A DNA stretch of 64,000 nt, taken from contig NW_004624849.1 of NCBI RefSeq assembly GCF_000247695.1, positions 3,300,042 through 3,364,041 of the forward strand, given 5' to 3'. The position numbers were made by a program, and so were the translations under genes. The notes under the pieces are model-generated. The model was not told the origin of the DNA. It ran no database searches and worked only from the letters and a program-made list of their open reading frames with translations. Positions 24,301 to 38,800 of the stretch are shown here, piece after piece (position 1 is the stretch's first letter; every line of letters begins with the position of its first letter). The stretch comes from Heterocephalus glaber (taxonomy: Eukaryota; Chordata; Mammalia; Rodentia; Bathyergidae).

Positions 24301-27300
24301 TTTTAAGAGGGGGGGTCTCCACCTTCTAGGGGACCCATCCCATAATAAGGTTGGTCTTTTCTCTTTCACTGACTGTGCCTGGCCCTGGGGTGGCCTGCCA
24401 TATACAGGGTTGATGACCTCAGGAGGAGTGTGCCCATTTGACAGAGGAGGAAGAGGTGATGCAATCAGGCTTGTGCTCTGACCAAGGGGCATCTGCTGGT
24501 CAGTAGGGGAGTGTAACGGGGAAACCTCCCCAAGCCTTCAGGGAACAAATCAGAGGCCTTCTAAGCTCTCCCCAGGCCTCATGGCAGTGCTGGGGAGAAG
24601 CTCCAGACAAAGAGCACAAAACTCAGTGGGTGAGGGAGGGGTGAGCTGGGAGCAATGAGGCTGAGTTGGGGAAAGGCCTGGCCTGGTGTGAAGCCAGACA
24701 AACTGGCGCCGGGGAGGGAAGGGGCGGGGCTGAGGCTGAGTGGAAACAGGCTGAGGGTTGGAAGCACTCAGGCTGCGCTGGAAGCTGGCCTCACTCACCC
24801 TCGTCCGACTCCGGACAAACAGGTCCAGCACATCCTGGCGCACCTGGTCATGGTTCTTGTCTAAGAACTTGTACACCTGGAAAAGGGGACCAGCAGGGCA
24901 GTAGTGAGTGGGCAGTGCTGTACAACCAGAGGCAGGGCAGAGATGTAGCCCACCCCAGGATGTGTCAGAGGCTCCTTCCAATTGCTCCTGGTTCCTCTCT
25001 CTAGGTCAGAGGTCCCCTGGGTGATCCTGGCCCTGCCCCAACCAGGCCTCTGTCTCTCTGTCTCTCCCAGGACTGGACCCAACTCGCTGCTGTGGCCTCC
25101 CTGTCCAGCCCCACTACCCTCCTCATTCCTGGGGGAGGCCCAGCCTTGGCTTCACAGAACCAGTCGTGTCCCCACCTCCATTTGGCAGACCTCCAGGGCT
25201 GGAACGCACCAAGCAATAGTGACATCACTACCAAAAGTAGCTACTTTTTATCAGATTTACCCTAGGCTTCTCATAGGCATCTCAGGAGATGGGCACTATT
25301 ACCCACATTTTCTAGAAGTCACAAACTGCAGCCCAGAGAGGTTAAATGACTTTCCTAAAGTCACACAGCGAGAAGCTGCAGGACTAGAGTTAAAACTAGG
25401 TGTGTGTGGCACCCACAGTGCACTTTCCGTTTCCAGCCTGCAGGGGAAATGCAGCCGCTGCTTCATGCCAGCCACGTTGGGTCTCACCTGGTAGGTGACC
25501 TTGCCTGCATAGTGCTTGATGGTGAACTCAGGTAGCGGCATCTTAGGTTTGGAGTACAGTGGGTTGGCGCCATGGTGGTAGTGGCACTTCTGTAGGAATG
25601 TGTGGTCTGTGGCCTGGGGGTAGGTGGGAGTGGGTGGGTGGGCACCTTGTTCCTGACCTAGTGGCAAATTCTCCAGCCCTGACTGCTCCCCTGGGGGCAG
25701 TGAGAGGAATAACTCATAGCTTTCCATTTCTGTCCATGGCCCTGGGTGGAGAAGCAAGTGCCTCAACCACACACTAGGGTCCTAAGTGGACCCCTACAGA
25801 CAAATATGGCTGAACCAGTTCCCAACAGCCTGTAAATTCCCACTGCCATCTAGCCCTTGTGTTTCACTGTCAGGATCTGAAGCCCAAATCCAAGGTCACC
25901 TCCTCCAGGAAGTCCTCTTGGGCTTCTCAGCCTGGTGCAGCCCCTTCTCTGGATACCCACAGACTCCCAGTCCAGTCCCAAACACCCCAGCTTGTGAATG
26001 TGGTAGGGTGGGGGTTCCAATGGCCCACTTCCCACTCGGGGAGGGACTCAAGGTAGGATGAGGGCTGGGATTCCCAGGGACCTCAGGGACCGAGCAGGCT
26101 CAAAGGCATTGCACCTCACCTGGGGAAAACAGCACTGGTCATCAAGGATACGCAGGATGCCATAGGGCCTTAGCGAGATGAGATTGATGCAGGGCTGATT
26201 GTCAGCAAAGGTGATCTCCCGCCAGTCAATCTGCTCACGGATATACTCCTCCTGCAGACAGCAGGCAGTAGGGGCTCAGCCTTATGAGCCTGCTCAGGGC
26301 CCATCCAACCCACAACCCAGGCTGGCCAGAACATCTCTTCTTGCATACTTCCAAGAACAGGGAACTCACCCCTAAACAGAGCAGCATGAGCTGCTCCTCC
26401 TGCAAATGTCAAAAGGACCCCCTTCTAGAGGACCTCTCTCTGGGCTCAGCACGCCAGCACTTACACCTCCAGACACAAGGCCTCACATGGGCTAGTCCCT
26501 GTCCAGAATGCCTTTCCCTGCACTTGTCTCCCAATGGCCTTGGAATTGCCCTTAGAAACCAGTATGTTCTTATCTGTCACCAAGGAGGCCTGCTGGCCAG
26601 TAAGAATGGGAACAGGCTGTTCACAGGCTGCACACCTGCTCCTCTTGAAAGATGATCTTGTTGAAAAGGTACTGGAGGTTCTCATTGGCGTAGTTAATGC
26701 ACAGCTGCTCAAAGCTGTTGAAACTCAGGTCCTGCGGGGGGTGGAGGGAGCCAGGATGGTCCCCCTTGGCCAGCAGCCCATCTGTCCCACCTTTGGCCCT
26801 GCCCACCTCCCCACTCAGGCCCTCCTTGCCTTCCATGGCAGCAGCTTCATGGGGCTGAACCCTGATCACAGGACCTGGTCAGACTCTGTGTGGCCCCATC
26901 ACCCCCAGGACAATGCCTGGCAGTTCAGGTCCTGACAGCACAGGCAGAAGCTGAAGCCCAGGCTGTGGATAGTCTTCTGCTTGGGTTTGAATCCTGCCTC
27001 TGCCATCTTCTAGCTGTGTGATCTTGGGTAATAACCCTGTGCCTCAGTTTACCCATTTATAAAATGGACGTATCAACAGTTTCAGCCTTACAGGGCTGTT
27101 ATAAGAGTGAAGTGAATCACATAACAGGTGCTGTGTGAGTGTTGTTATGGTTTCTGTTACTGTGATCTTGCCTGTCTCACCATTTCTCCACTGTGCACAC
27201 GATACAGCAGCACCTCAAGCCCTGCCATATCTCCTGGGCTTTGACGCTGCTATTCCCACCCATAGAATGCTTTTACTGCTTTCAAGAACATCTCTAGGAA

Positions 27301-30300
27301 GCCTCTCTGGCCCCCAACCCCTGCTGAGGCAGGGATCATCGCTAGGCTCCCCTTGTGGAGGGCTACCAGTCTCATAGCTCTGATCACATGGGCCCTTCAG
27401 AATCTATCCCCACCCCAACTCGGCCTCACAGGGAAACTTCCCTAGGGCAAAAGCCTGATCTCGGCCTTTCTGGGGTCCCCAGTGGTGCCCAGCACAAGGC
27501 CAGGTCCTGAGGTCTCAGGGACTGCTTGAAGATTTGAGAAGGCAGCAGAACAGGCTGGATAGATGACAGTGGGAGGGTGGGGGTCTGTCATCAGCGGGGG
27601 TTTGTGAGCAGAAAGGGCAGGCAGCAATGCCTCGTCTTCTGTCTCCCCTACCACCAACCACACAGCCCTACCTCAAAGCCGTAAATGTCCAGGATGGCAA
27701 TGGACAGTGTGTCCTGTTGTGGGGATACCAGTGCATTGACCCTGGCAATCAGCCAGCCGAACAGCAGTGCATACAAGACCTTGGCGATGGCATCCCTGAG
27801 GGGAGAGGCAGTGCTGTGGTAGGTGGGGCACAGGGATGGGGCGTTGGGGTCTGGGGGCTCAGGCAGGGAGGGATGAAGCCTCACCTGGCATCCACAGCAC
27901 TCTCCACAGTCAGGGGTGTGAAGATCTTCTCTCGCATTGTCTCCTGGGGAAGGACATGGCATTAGAGTGGCAGCAGGCTGACCAGTACCTTCAGGAAGCC
28001 CTCAGAGGACTGGAGGTCAGGGGGCACAGGAAAGAGGGCTGGAGAGATGGTGTGACTGGTCTCAACCACACAGCTGGCCAAAGGCAAGAGAGGATGCCCT
28101 TTTCCCTTCTCTGCCTGGTGGTGCAGGGGAGCGGGGGCCACTGGTCTAATGAGGAGAGAGGCATTAGCAGACAGCCTTGGAAAAGGGTGAGAGCCTAGGG
28201 CTATCAAAATCTGGAGGAGGCTCTAATCCAGCCAGGGTGAAGACTTTCAGGAGGAAAGGGTATCCATGTTGGGTCTGGAAGGATAAGCAGGCATGAAAAG
28301 AGAAAGAGCATTTTAGGTATAGGGAACAGGCTATGGAAAGTCCTGGAGGTTGGGAGCTTAATGCTTTTGGAGCCTAAGGTTAGCCTGACCTACGTGGTGG
28401 ACAGGGACAGAGGGAAGAGCAAAAGGTAGAGGCAGCCCACAGAGGATGACATGTAGAGCAACCTGTCTAGGCTCTGGTAGGAGGCCCTGTCAGAATCTGT
28501 GCCTGCCAACTCACAGTCACTTTGAAGGTGATGGCCTTCTGCAGACCCTCAGGGGAGATCTGCAGCAGCTCAGCCACAGCCTGGATCTCACGAGCGCTCA
28601 CCACTGAGGCCACCTCCTGTGCATCTGTCTGAGCAAAACAGCAAGAGCACTGTACTGTGAAGTAGATAAGCTGAGCTTAAAGCTCCTATGAAAACCAGGA
28701 ACAAATAAGAACTGCCAAGAAAATTCTGAAAATGGGCCAGGGATTTAGCTCAGTGGTTCCGCCACTTGCTTCTCAAGCACAAAGTCCCGAGTTCGATCCC
28801 CGGTACCAAAAAAAGAAAGAAAGAAAGAAAATTCTGGAAAAGAAACTGGGCATGGTGGCATACATCTGTAATCTCAGCACTCAGGAGGCCAAGGAAGTAG
28901 AATCAAGTTCAATTCCAGCCTGGACTACAGAATGAGATCTTGTTTCAAAAAACAAAAATGCAAACAACAACAAAAACAGACAAAATTCTGGAAAAAAAAA
29001 GAGTGAATGAAGCTTTGTAAGGCAGTAAAAACATATTAAAGTTATAGTATTTGGAGGGGGAGAGGGTGGTGACTATAATGAAGATGTCATGTCCATGTAC
29101 CAAGGCCTCATGATAAATGTAATCGTTATGTATTTGCATCATGTACTAATCAAAATAAAATATTTCTCCCCCTTTAAAAAAAAAGTTATAGTATTTGAAA
29201 TGCCATGGTCAGGCTAAAAGTATAGCTAGTAGTAGAGCACTTGTTCCCTTTCTAGGACCAGATAAACAAAACAACATGGCCAAAGACACATAGTACATAA
29301 ACAGACAAGTTAATGAGGTACATTAAAAAGTCTGGAATTAGACATAAATGTATATGGTAATCAGTCCATGATAAACATTTATTTTTCAAATCAGAGGATT
29401 AGGACAATTGAGTAAACAACTGGAAAAAAGTAAATTGGACTCCTACTTGTCAGCTTACTAGGATAAAGTCTATTGTGGGGAGTAGGCGGCTAGAGACAAG
29501 GTCTTACTATGTAGTCCAGGCTAGTTTTGAAGTCTTTTTTGGGGGGTGGGGGGGGTACCAGAGATCGAACTTGGGTCCTTGCGTTTGCACAGCAAGCGGC
29601 AAAACCACTGAGCTAATTCCCCAGCCCTAGTTTTTAACTCTTGATCCTCCTCCCTCAGCCTTCCAAGTGCTGGAATTACAAACATGCACTGTGCTACCTT
29701 ACCTGACTTATTAGGGTAAATTCTTTTTTTCGGCTAAATTTTTGATGCCTCAAAGATTTAAATGTTAAAAGCCCACAAAACCATAAAATTCCTTGAAAAG
29801 AATTATCAAAGAGGGCTGTTATAATTTCAGACAGATAGATTTTTCTAAAGATGAAAAAATGGTCAAATTTTATCTGGAAAAGGTTTATTAAATGAACTGC
29901 CTAAGAGTAATATTAAAATAATCTACATGGCAAAAACATAGAAATGCCAAAAAATTGTAAAGAAAATCAAAACAATGACAAACTGGAAAATATATTTGAA
30001 TTCCTATCAGGAACAAAGGTCTGACTCCCTCAAAATATATAAAAAGCTTTCACATATCAATAAGAAAACTATAAACAGCTCCAAGGGGTTGGAGAACATA
30101 TACGTGCATAGTGTAACCTGGAAGAGAAGTGTGGAAGTCTCAGAAAAGCTGGCCTGTGTCAGGTGGTGGGATCCCTCACCTCATACTTCTCAAAGTACAC
30201 ATTGCCCAGGTGTAGAATGGAGGCCAGGATGCGGAAGATGCTGTCTTGGTCCTCACTGCTGAAGCCCAGCACCTCCATAGCAGCCAGGAGCCGGCGGAAG

Positions 30301-32777
30301 TCGTCAGCATCACTCTTCCCTGCGATCTCACAGTTCCCACCCTGGGCAAGAGCAGGGGCTGGGGTCAGGGATGGGCAGTATGGCCCAAGCTGGTTTCTCA
30401 AGCTCTTGTTCCACTCTCATGGGCCAGAAGGGCTCTGAGGGGTCTCAGGACAGGCTGCAGAGATTCCAAATGTGATGAGTAGCAGGGGCTTGTTCCCTGT
30501 TAACTTTGGTTGCAGCCCAAGGTTAATGATAATGAAACAGTAGCCAACATGCAAGATGAGTGTCCTACAGGCTAGGGCTAAGCTCATTATGTGCCTCTCC
30601 TCATCTGTACCTCACTATATCCCTGCACAAGGGCACCATGGGGCTTTTTAATAATTTTTTATTAATATGTTCAAGGTGCATAATGATTACATTCATCCTG
30701 AGGCGGTACATGTACATACCTTTATCTTTTCGTTCCCCTTTCTTCCTTCCTTCTCTCTCTCTCTTCATCACTAGATCCCTTTCTCATTTGATCTATCTCC
30801 CTGTTTCCTATTGTCTATCTTTTATTTTGCTCTTTAAACTATACAGGGGAACTATGTTGTCCCCATTTCACAGATAAGGAAACTGAGGCACAGAGAGGAG
30901 ACACACAGTAGCCCCAGGTTGGCTAGTTCTGTTCTAGCCACTGCTCTGGGCCCTGAACATTCCTGTCCTTCTGGCAGAGATGAGATGTCTCAAATCCAAA
31001 CTTGCCCTCCCCCAGCCTTCATCACCTTCACTGGACATTAGGACCCCACAGCTGGGCTCTCTGGGCCCACCCAGGAGTGCTGGAGCTTAGAATGCTTGCA
31101 GGTGCTCACCTGGTTCAGGTAGTAGTAGGTCTCAGCTTCCTGAAGGCTGAAGGCCTGCCGCAGTTGAGCCGGCAGTCCAGCCAACAGCTCGTAGAAAATG
31201 TGGTAATTCCTCTCATTTTTGGCCTGCAGAGTGGGTGGGTGGGTGCAGAGAAGGGAGCCACCCACCTTGGTGACCCTCAGACACACAGACAGACCCAGGT
31301 ATGCTCACAAACATAAACATGCACGAGGGCCTGCAGGTGAGTTCGGCACCTCTGTGATGAGCAAGGGAGGCCTCAGTTTGGAGGTGGGAGTGGAGAAGCC
31401 TAGATAAGTGGTGGAATTTTATTTTGTTTGGAGAAATAAGAGAAAGACAGCCTGTCCTTTCTCTTGTGAACTGGCCACACATCCCTATATATGTGCTTGT
31501 CTATAGCCTGGACATGCACACACAGGTTTCCTGATTGAGCATGTGGTTGAGTGCTTCCTGTGGCCCAGACCCTGTCCTAGGTCCTCAGGACACAATGAGG
31601 AAAAGGCAACAGGAACCCCTGATATGCTGGTGCCCACTTGCTATCTAGAAAGATACATTCAGCAGATCACTGGCTAAAATGTAAAATAAGTCAGATGGTA
31701 AAAGGCACTCTGGATAGAAATAAAGCATTGAGGGGTTGGGAATTCTGGTGAGGTGAAGAAGGGCTGCATTTGTAAATGGGGTAGCTTCTCTGAGCAGGGC
31801 ATGTGCAGAGAAGACTTAGAGGAGGCAAGGGGCTTGGCTGTGCAGGCATCTTGGTGGTGAGTTTTCCTGGGAGGGGAACACAGTAGTTGCAAAGACCCTG
31901 AGACCCAAGCATGTCTGCTCTTTTCAGGGACTTGGCAGAGCCAACATGGCTGTAGGGGTTGGGAGAGAGGATGTGATGAGGTCACCGGCTCACATATATA
32001 TACATGCATATGCTCCCGTGCATGTATTTGTTCATAACTGGACCGGCACCAGGCTGTGAGTGTCTGTCCCTCCCCATTCCTCCACACACACAGACCTAGA
32101 AGGGGTAGCCCACCTGAAACACAATCCGGGATTTCTCCAGCAGGTACTGGGAGGTTATGGCACCAGAGATCATGCCCCTGGGGTGAGAAGCAAAGTCAGC
32201 TCGAGAGGTAGGGGGTAAGGTTCGGGGAGGGGAATGGCAGCTGGCCGGCCCTGGGGAGCTGCCAAGACAGATGGATGATGTTCCATGGCTTTTGGGAGCC
32301 TCACCACCGTCCCACTCACCCTTCCAGAAAGATCTCCACGAACTTCCCAAAGCGGCTGGAATTGTTATTCCTGACGGTTTTGGCATTACCGAAGGACTCC
32401 AAGAGGGGTGTTGCTTCTAGGATCTGGGCCCCAGAAGGAGAGGAGGGTTTGGGGAACTTAGTATGTTCTGGAACTGAGGGTGGGAGGATGAGGGGACATC
32501 TAGAAGCAGGCTTCCCCAAGGATCCCCTTGTTAAGAGGTGACCAGAAGGGGATTCCTTGTAGAATCCGAGGGTCTCCTCAATGACCTCTACCCCATGCTG
32601 TCCAACTACTTCACAGCAAGCCCTCTCCCAGATCCCTGGGCCCCACATATGCTAGACCCAGACCACAAGCCCCCAGCCCCAGCCCAGGACAGGCCTCTTG
32701 GATGCCTATGGATCCTCCTCCTAGGGATGCCTCTTCCTGCCCATCCTGTTTACCATCACAGCATGCAGGAGTGCGCG

Positions 32778-32824
<47 letters not shown>

Positions 32825-35800
32825 GCTCCAAGTACCTTTATCTTCAGGAGTGCCAGTGAAGGAGGAAAAGGAATGAAGGACAAGAACAGAAGTGGTTTAC
32901 TGATAGGACTGACCATCTTCCCCACCCCCATCCCCAGGAAATCAAGAAAGAGCTTAGGACCCAGGAGGAACACATCAGTCCTCTGCGATGCAAGCCTGTG
33001 AGCCTCAGTGACCCCAGGTGTCCAAGTTTTGGCCATACAGTGTAGCCCTGAGGTGTTGGAGTCTACTGGGTCTGCCTGACAAAAGGCTCGGGATGTCCTC
33101 TTCTCCCCGCCCCATAGCCATCACGGCTAACAGTCCCCTGGGCTCCTCAGCCTCTTCCCTGAACCTACCCTCTCCTGCTGCCTCAATACAGCCATTAGAG
33201 GGCCCTTTGAAAACCCATGTTAGGGCATATTCCCTCCATGGCTTCCACTTTCTTCAGGATCAGAAACAATTTTTCTATGGCCTCCAAAGCCCAGCCCTCG
33301 CCAGCCTCACATGTCCCTGTCTCCCCTCCCTTGCACTGTCTAGCTCTCCTCATTGTTCATACAACACCAAGGCACACTCTTGCCTCAGGACATTTGCACC
33401 TACCAGTCCTACCACCTGGAAGCTGGTGCTCTCAGCATCTGCATGGACCCTTCACCTCCTTCAGCGAGGCCTCCTGGACCACCCAGATTCTCTCCCTCTC
33501 AGCCCTCAGCACCCTCGTCAAGGAAGCTCTACTTCCTTGTCTGTTTTTTTGGGTACTGTCTATCTTCCTACCAGACTGTTAGCCTCTATGGGTAGGAGTC
33601 TATCTATGCACCTTTGAGTCCCAGCAACTCCACAGGACTGTGCATTGTAGGCCTTCAAAAAAACCCACTGAATGGATTAAAAAGGTAAATGATCTCATAA
33701 GCAGATCTGCCTAGGGTGACCACCCACAGTTGACCACAGCACCCACCTGTTAAGCACCTACTATGAGTCAGACCATTGCTCTATGACACTGACAACATAA
33801 ATATCCCATACACCAAGTTCTAACATTATTGCTGGTTTTGCGTATTAGTTTTCTTTTTTTCTTTTTTGGTACTGGGGATCAAACTTATGACCTTGCACTT
33901 GCCAGGCAGGCACTATGCCACTGAGCTAAATCCCCAGCCTGCATATTAGTTGTCTAAACAGAGACTTGGAAAAGTGACATGATTTGCCCAAGGATCCCAG
34001 AATCCGTGAGTGGGACCCCTGACAGGACAGTGACAAGCATGTGCTAGCAAGAATGTGGAATTTCTTTTGGCTGAGTCATTTCTTCAGGATGAAGTCTTAG
34101 GGAAGATGCAAGGTAGGCCCAGTCAATGCAAAAATTGCACCTGTGATCCTGGGAGTGGTGCCAGTCCCTCCATCTGCTCATCTACCATCCTGTTTAGTCC
34201 CAGACCTGCTGTGCCCATTGTATAGAAAGGAGCAGACCGAAGTTCAGAAAGGGACACAGCTGGCCTGTGGTTGATCAGTGAGTCAAGGTCTGACTGGGCA
34301 TTTGGCATGTGTGCCACAGCTGGCTGTTTGTTATCATTGAAAACTCTAAAAGGTTTGCCAGCAGTGCTTTATAATATTCCTTAGTCTGGGAGCCCTTGAG
34401 GGTACCTGTAAGTGGGTGGGCCACTTCTTTGTTCTTGATGCCCAGCACAGGGTGGGGCATGAAGCCAGGAGCTGGAAGAGAGGACTCATGGGCTAGAATG
34501 GAGGAACAGTGGAGGGGTAGAGACTGTGGCCCAGACCTCAGCCAATTAGGGCACAGCATTCCCCCATGCTACATAATTAGCTTCAATGAGGACACATGAC
34601 CAAAACCTGTCCAATGAGAAGGAGCCCTGTGACTTGCTGGGAGGCATGAGTCCTATGGCACCTATGGCACCATCTGGCTGATCAATGGGTGACCGATTGA
34701 GGATAATGGTCCTACATGGGAGAGGATGGGAAAGGACAGACAATATATATATATTTTTTTGGTACCAGGGATTGAACTCGGGTCCTTGCACTTGTGAGGC
34801 AGGCAGCGGAACCACTGAGCCCGAGGACAGACAATATTTAAGACCCAAGATCCAGCCATGCCTAAAACTGACCCTAGATCTGGACTGTCCAATGACAGAA
34901 GCAGGGCAGAGCTGTGGCTAAGAAAGGAGCCCTATAGCCACACTGCTGGTGAGATGTTCTGTGGTGTGCCAGTACAGAAACTCCCAGACTCAGTCATTTC
35001 CCCTACAGCTCTCTACCATGTACTACAAATCTCAGTTGCTTCATTATTTTGACATCAGGCAAGTCAATTCCATTCCCAGGCCTGTTTCCCACACTTAGTG
35101 GGCACTTCTTCTCAACAAACCTACTCTCAACAGCCCTGCCTGCCTCCATGCTGCTAGGAAGCTGAACAGCTGGGGTCACTCTCAGATTGAGCCCACTCTT
35201 ATGCCTCTGTCTGATCCTTCTGCAGATCAACTGGCTTTAATATGCATCAAGATCCAGTGCACACACTCCCACTGCTCTGGCCTGAGCCCCTGTCCTCCCT
35301 TATCTGGGCTCCATGCCATTGCTGTTCTGTCCCTTAAGTGCCTCAGACTTACTCAAACTCAGGGCCTTTGCACATGCTCTGCCCTTGGCCACTTCACTCT
35401 TCTCCAGATTGTACTTGGACCCACTCCTTGACTACTATGGTTACAATTACAACTCCCAACACTCCCCACCCTCCTCCCTATTTTTTCCTCCCCAACACAG
35501 CACCTTTTCACAAATAGGAGGTGTAATCAAAATAAATAGTGAATGTTTAATTTTTAAAAATTTATTACAGTAAAAGACACATTGCTATTAATCCCCCTAA
35601 AAACACTCTTCACTCCAAACACACTTATCCTATAGTTCTTGGCAGCTTCTGAAGCAGCTCTAGAAGTCCTCTTTTGTGGATGTCTTTATGCAGTGTCATA
35701 AAAAATTACAGTGAATGTTGCTGCTGAGTGCCATCCAATAGATAAGTAGGCTCATAAAAATATTACAGTGGATTTTTATATACCTTATGCACAAAATCTG

Positions 35801-38800
35801 GAACTATGCAACTTCTGGCTCTTTCCAAAAGTCAAAATGACCATGAAAGGTAAATATTTTGAAGTCAGGACATTGAAGTAGCCCTGATAGTACAAAGAGG
35901 ACTTCCAGAACTGCTTGAGAAACTGGCAAGAATGATGAGATAAGTGTGTTTGAAGCAAGAGGGAATATTTTGAGGGAGATTAATGGCAATGTGTCATTTA
36001 CTGTAATTATTTTTTTTAATTTAACATTATATTTTTTATCACACCACATATATAAAGTACTTATAGGTACTTCTATATTTTTTTCCTTTCTGCCTCCTCT
36101 ACTAGAATGAAATTCCCACAAGGGTGTGAACATTTGTCTGTCTGAGTTGCTGTTGCCTCCTTCACCATGCCTGGCACATAGTGGGTCCTCAACAAGCTTT
36201 TAATGAAGGAATGGATAAGCTTCTGACACTCTCAAGATTTAGCATTCTCCTTATTGGCAAACCTCTGATCCTGCACAGACCCTGGCCTGGTGTCCTCTGA
36301 CATCCCCAGGTTGGCATCTGCTGTGTCCCAACCTCATGCATTATCACCCCTAGACCTGTCCCACCTCTTCAGTGCTAGAGGCTGCATAGCCTCTGAGTGA
36401 GAATATGATGGCCTTGGGACTCTAACTGGGAAGGTGAGGCCAGGCTGGAGAAATGGGCTGACTCCCCCTGCCCATGTGCTCTCTAGCAGGCACAGGATGA
36501 ATAGATGGCTGCCTTGCCTCAGTGTGATCACCTCCCAGCTCCCCAGGGCTTCTCTCAGAGGGATGGCACAAAGAGCATCCTTGGGCTAGCCCAGCCTTCA
36601 AAACTCAGCCTCACCACTGCCCAGGTTCGGTCAAGGAGATGAACTTCCTCTTAGGGAGCACATAAGGCATGCTCAGCAAGAGTGCTTGACAGAAAGTCCT
36701 GGGGAGACAGGCTGACAAAGCAAGGAAAAGGCAGACTCACCTGCTGTGTGACGTCCCGCCTCTGGTTCATGGCAGCCAGGTAACGCAGAATCAGCTTGGT
36801 GGCCTCGGTTTTGCCAGAGCCACTCTCTCCACTGACCAGGCAAAGGGGCAGAGTGAGGTTCAGCCTTTCACTGGCTCCTCTGGGTTCGCTCCAACCCACC
36901 AAAAAGAAAGGGGATATGGGCAGTGGCTGGCTCAGAGGTGCCTGAGGCCTGGCTCACCTGATGATTATGCACTGGTTCTGTTTGGCATCAACCATTTTGG
37001 CGAAGGCAAGATTAGCAATCGCAAAGAGGTGTCTGTCAAGACAGGCCATTAGATGTCACTAGAAAAAGCCTTGCTGGTGTGCTCCCAAACCTCCCCAGGG
37101 TTGGGTGGTAGTGGTAACAGTGGGGTATCTACCCAGCCAAGCAGCCAATCCTGTCCACCCCTTGCCCTCTGGGGAAAATATACCCAACCCCATCCTAGGA
37201 CACAGTGGCTTCCAGGGAGGGCCATGGCCGGGTCTGCAGAGAGACTGAGTTGCCCCATGGAAGAGGGGCAGCCCAGGACTTGCCAAGCTTAGAGAGGGAC
37301 CCAGAAGACCCCAGGGCAGCCCCCTCCTCCAGCCCTGCAGACACTCACGGGGGATTATCTCCCAGGGCCCTCCCAATGTACTGCTGCACCTGCTCCAGCC
37401 CATAGATCCCGAACATTTGGTATGGGTTCACAGACACCAAGATGCTGCCGATGTACGTCTGCTGGTGGATGACAGCCTCAGTGCTGGGGCTCCTCGTGGC
37501 CCTCCCTCCTCTCCTCTTGGAGCCTGGGGTCCTTTTCCAGTAGGATGGATGTCTGGCTGCCTTGCCTTAGTGTGCTCACCTAGATTCTTCTAGCAGCTCC
37601 TGTGTTCTAATTGTGGGGCTCAAGGCTGAGGTTGGGAGCAGTGTGGAGGGACCATGCAACCGTGATTCTGCCAAAGTGGCCATATCATTTATTTAGGGTT
37701 AGGCCCAGGTTCTAGGATATTTGCCTCAGGTTGAAGTCAAACCTCTACTGCCTGGAGTTGGGAGGGAGCTGGGGACCCCAGGGCATGTGCAGTAGGGTGT
37801 CCCTAACTTCTGTGAGTCCAAGGCTATGGTCCTCTGTCATTCTGGGGCCAGGGGTTTCCTTCTCACCCCTTTGGCTAACCCCATTCTATGGATCCAAGGA
37901 CTCTGGAAGTTTTATCTGTCAGGTCTCCAGTGTGTGTGTGTGGGGGGCGGTGTCACGTTTCTGGATTCTCCATCCCTATGCCTCTGTCTCTAGGGTTTGC
38001 GATTGTAAGACAACATTTTAGGACTTCCAATTTCATAGTTCTAGGATGTAGTATTCTATGCCAAAATGGTGAAATGCCAGAGCCCAAATGAGAAGCCATA
38101 GTTCCAGGCCGGGCAGGAGAAATCTTACTTCCCACCTGGCCCCAGGAGGCAGCTGCCTCCCTGAACTGGACCCAGAGCAGGCCTGCCCCAGGACTTACGT
38201 AGATGAGGTTCTGCTCAAATCTGGTCTTGAGATTGGATAGCACAGTGGTCTCCTGGAGGTCTCTAGAAGAATATTAAGAGAGGTTGTTCGTATAGTGTCC
38301 CTGGGGTCTGCTCTCCACTAAATGCCTTTGTCAACAGGCATGAGTTTCAGTTTCTGACACTAACCTTGGGAAAGTTACTTCACCTTGTTGTGCCTCAGTT
38401 TCCTAGTTTTTTTGTTTTGTTTTTTTTGAGACAGGGTCTGGTATGCTGTTCAGGCTGGCCTTGAACTCACTATGTAGCCAAGGCTGACCTTCAACTCACC
38501 TTGATTCTCCTGCCTCAGCCTCCTGAGTGTTGGGATTACAGGTGTGTGGCACCACACCCAGCTGCCTCACTTTCTTAATCCATCCAATGAGCATAATCAT
38601 TGTGCCTACTACCCTGGGGGTGGGAGGACCTTATAAGGCAACAGGCTGAGTCAGCGTGATGGGATCACAGTGTTGACCAGCACAGCCCTCACGTTCTGGG
38701 CACCTCCGATGTGCCAGCGCTCTCACAGCCACCCAACCCATCTCATGGAGGAGAAACAGGCACAGAGAGGGGAAGTGATGTGCCCAGAGTTCCCTAGCTG

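Larger units (their letters stand above)
32842..36740. other. MYO15A intron 7
   Basis: A 3.9-kb intron with a mariner-like inverted repeat (35508-36060) and two minus-strand ID SINEs (33851-33942, 34747-34824). I saw no exon other than the microexon at its 3' end. Confidence 0.8.

Noticed and set aside
30720..30725. A second ATAAAG hexamer flanked by AG and GTATGT on the minus strand, a possible copy of microexon 8
   Set aside because: It lies in intron 11, the wrong place, and its upstream sequence is purine-rich (GAGAGAAGGAAGG) with no pyrimidine tract. The copy at 32836 has both the right position and a good tract.
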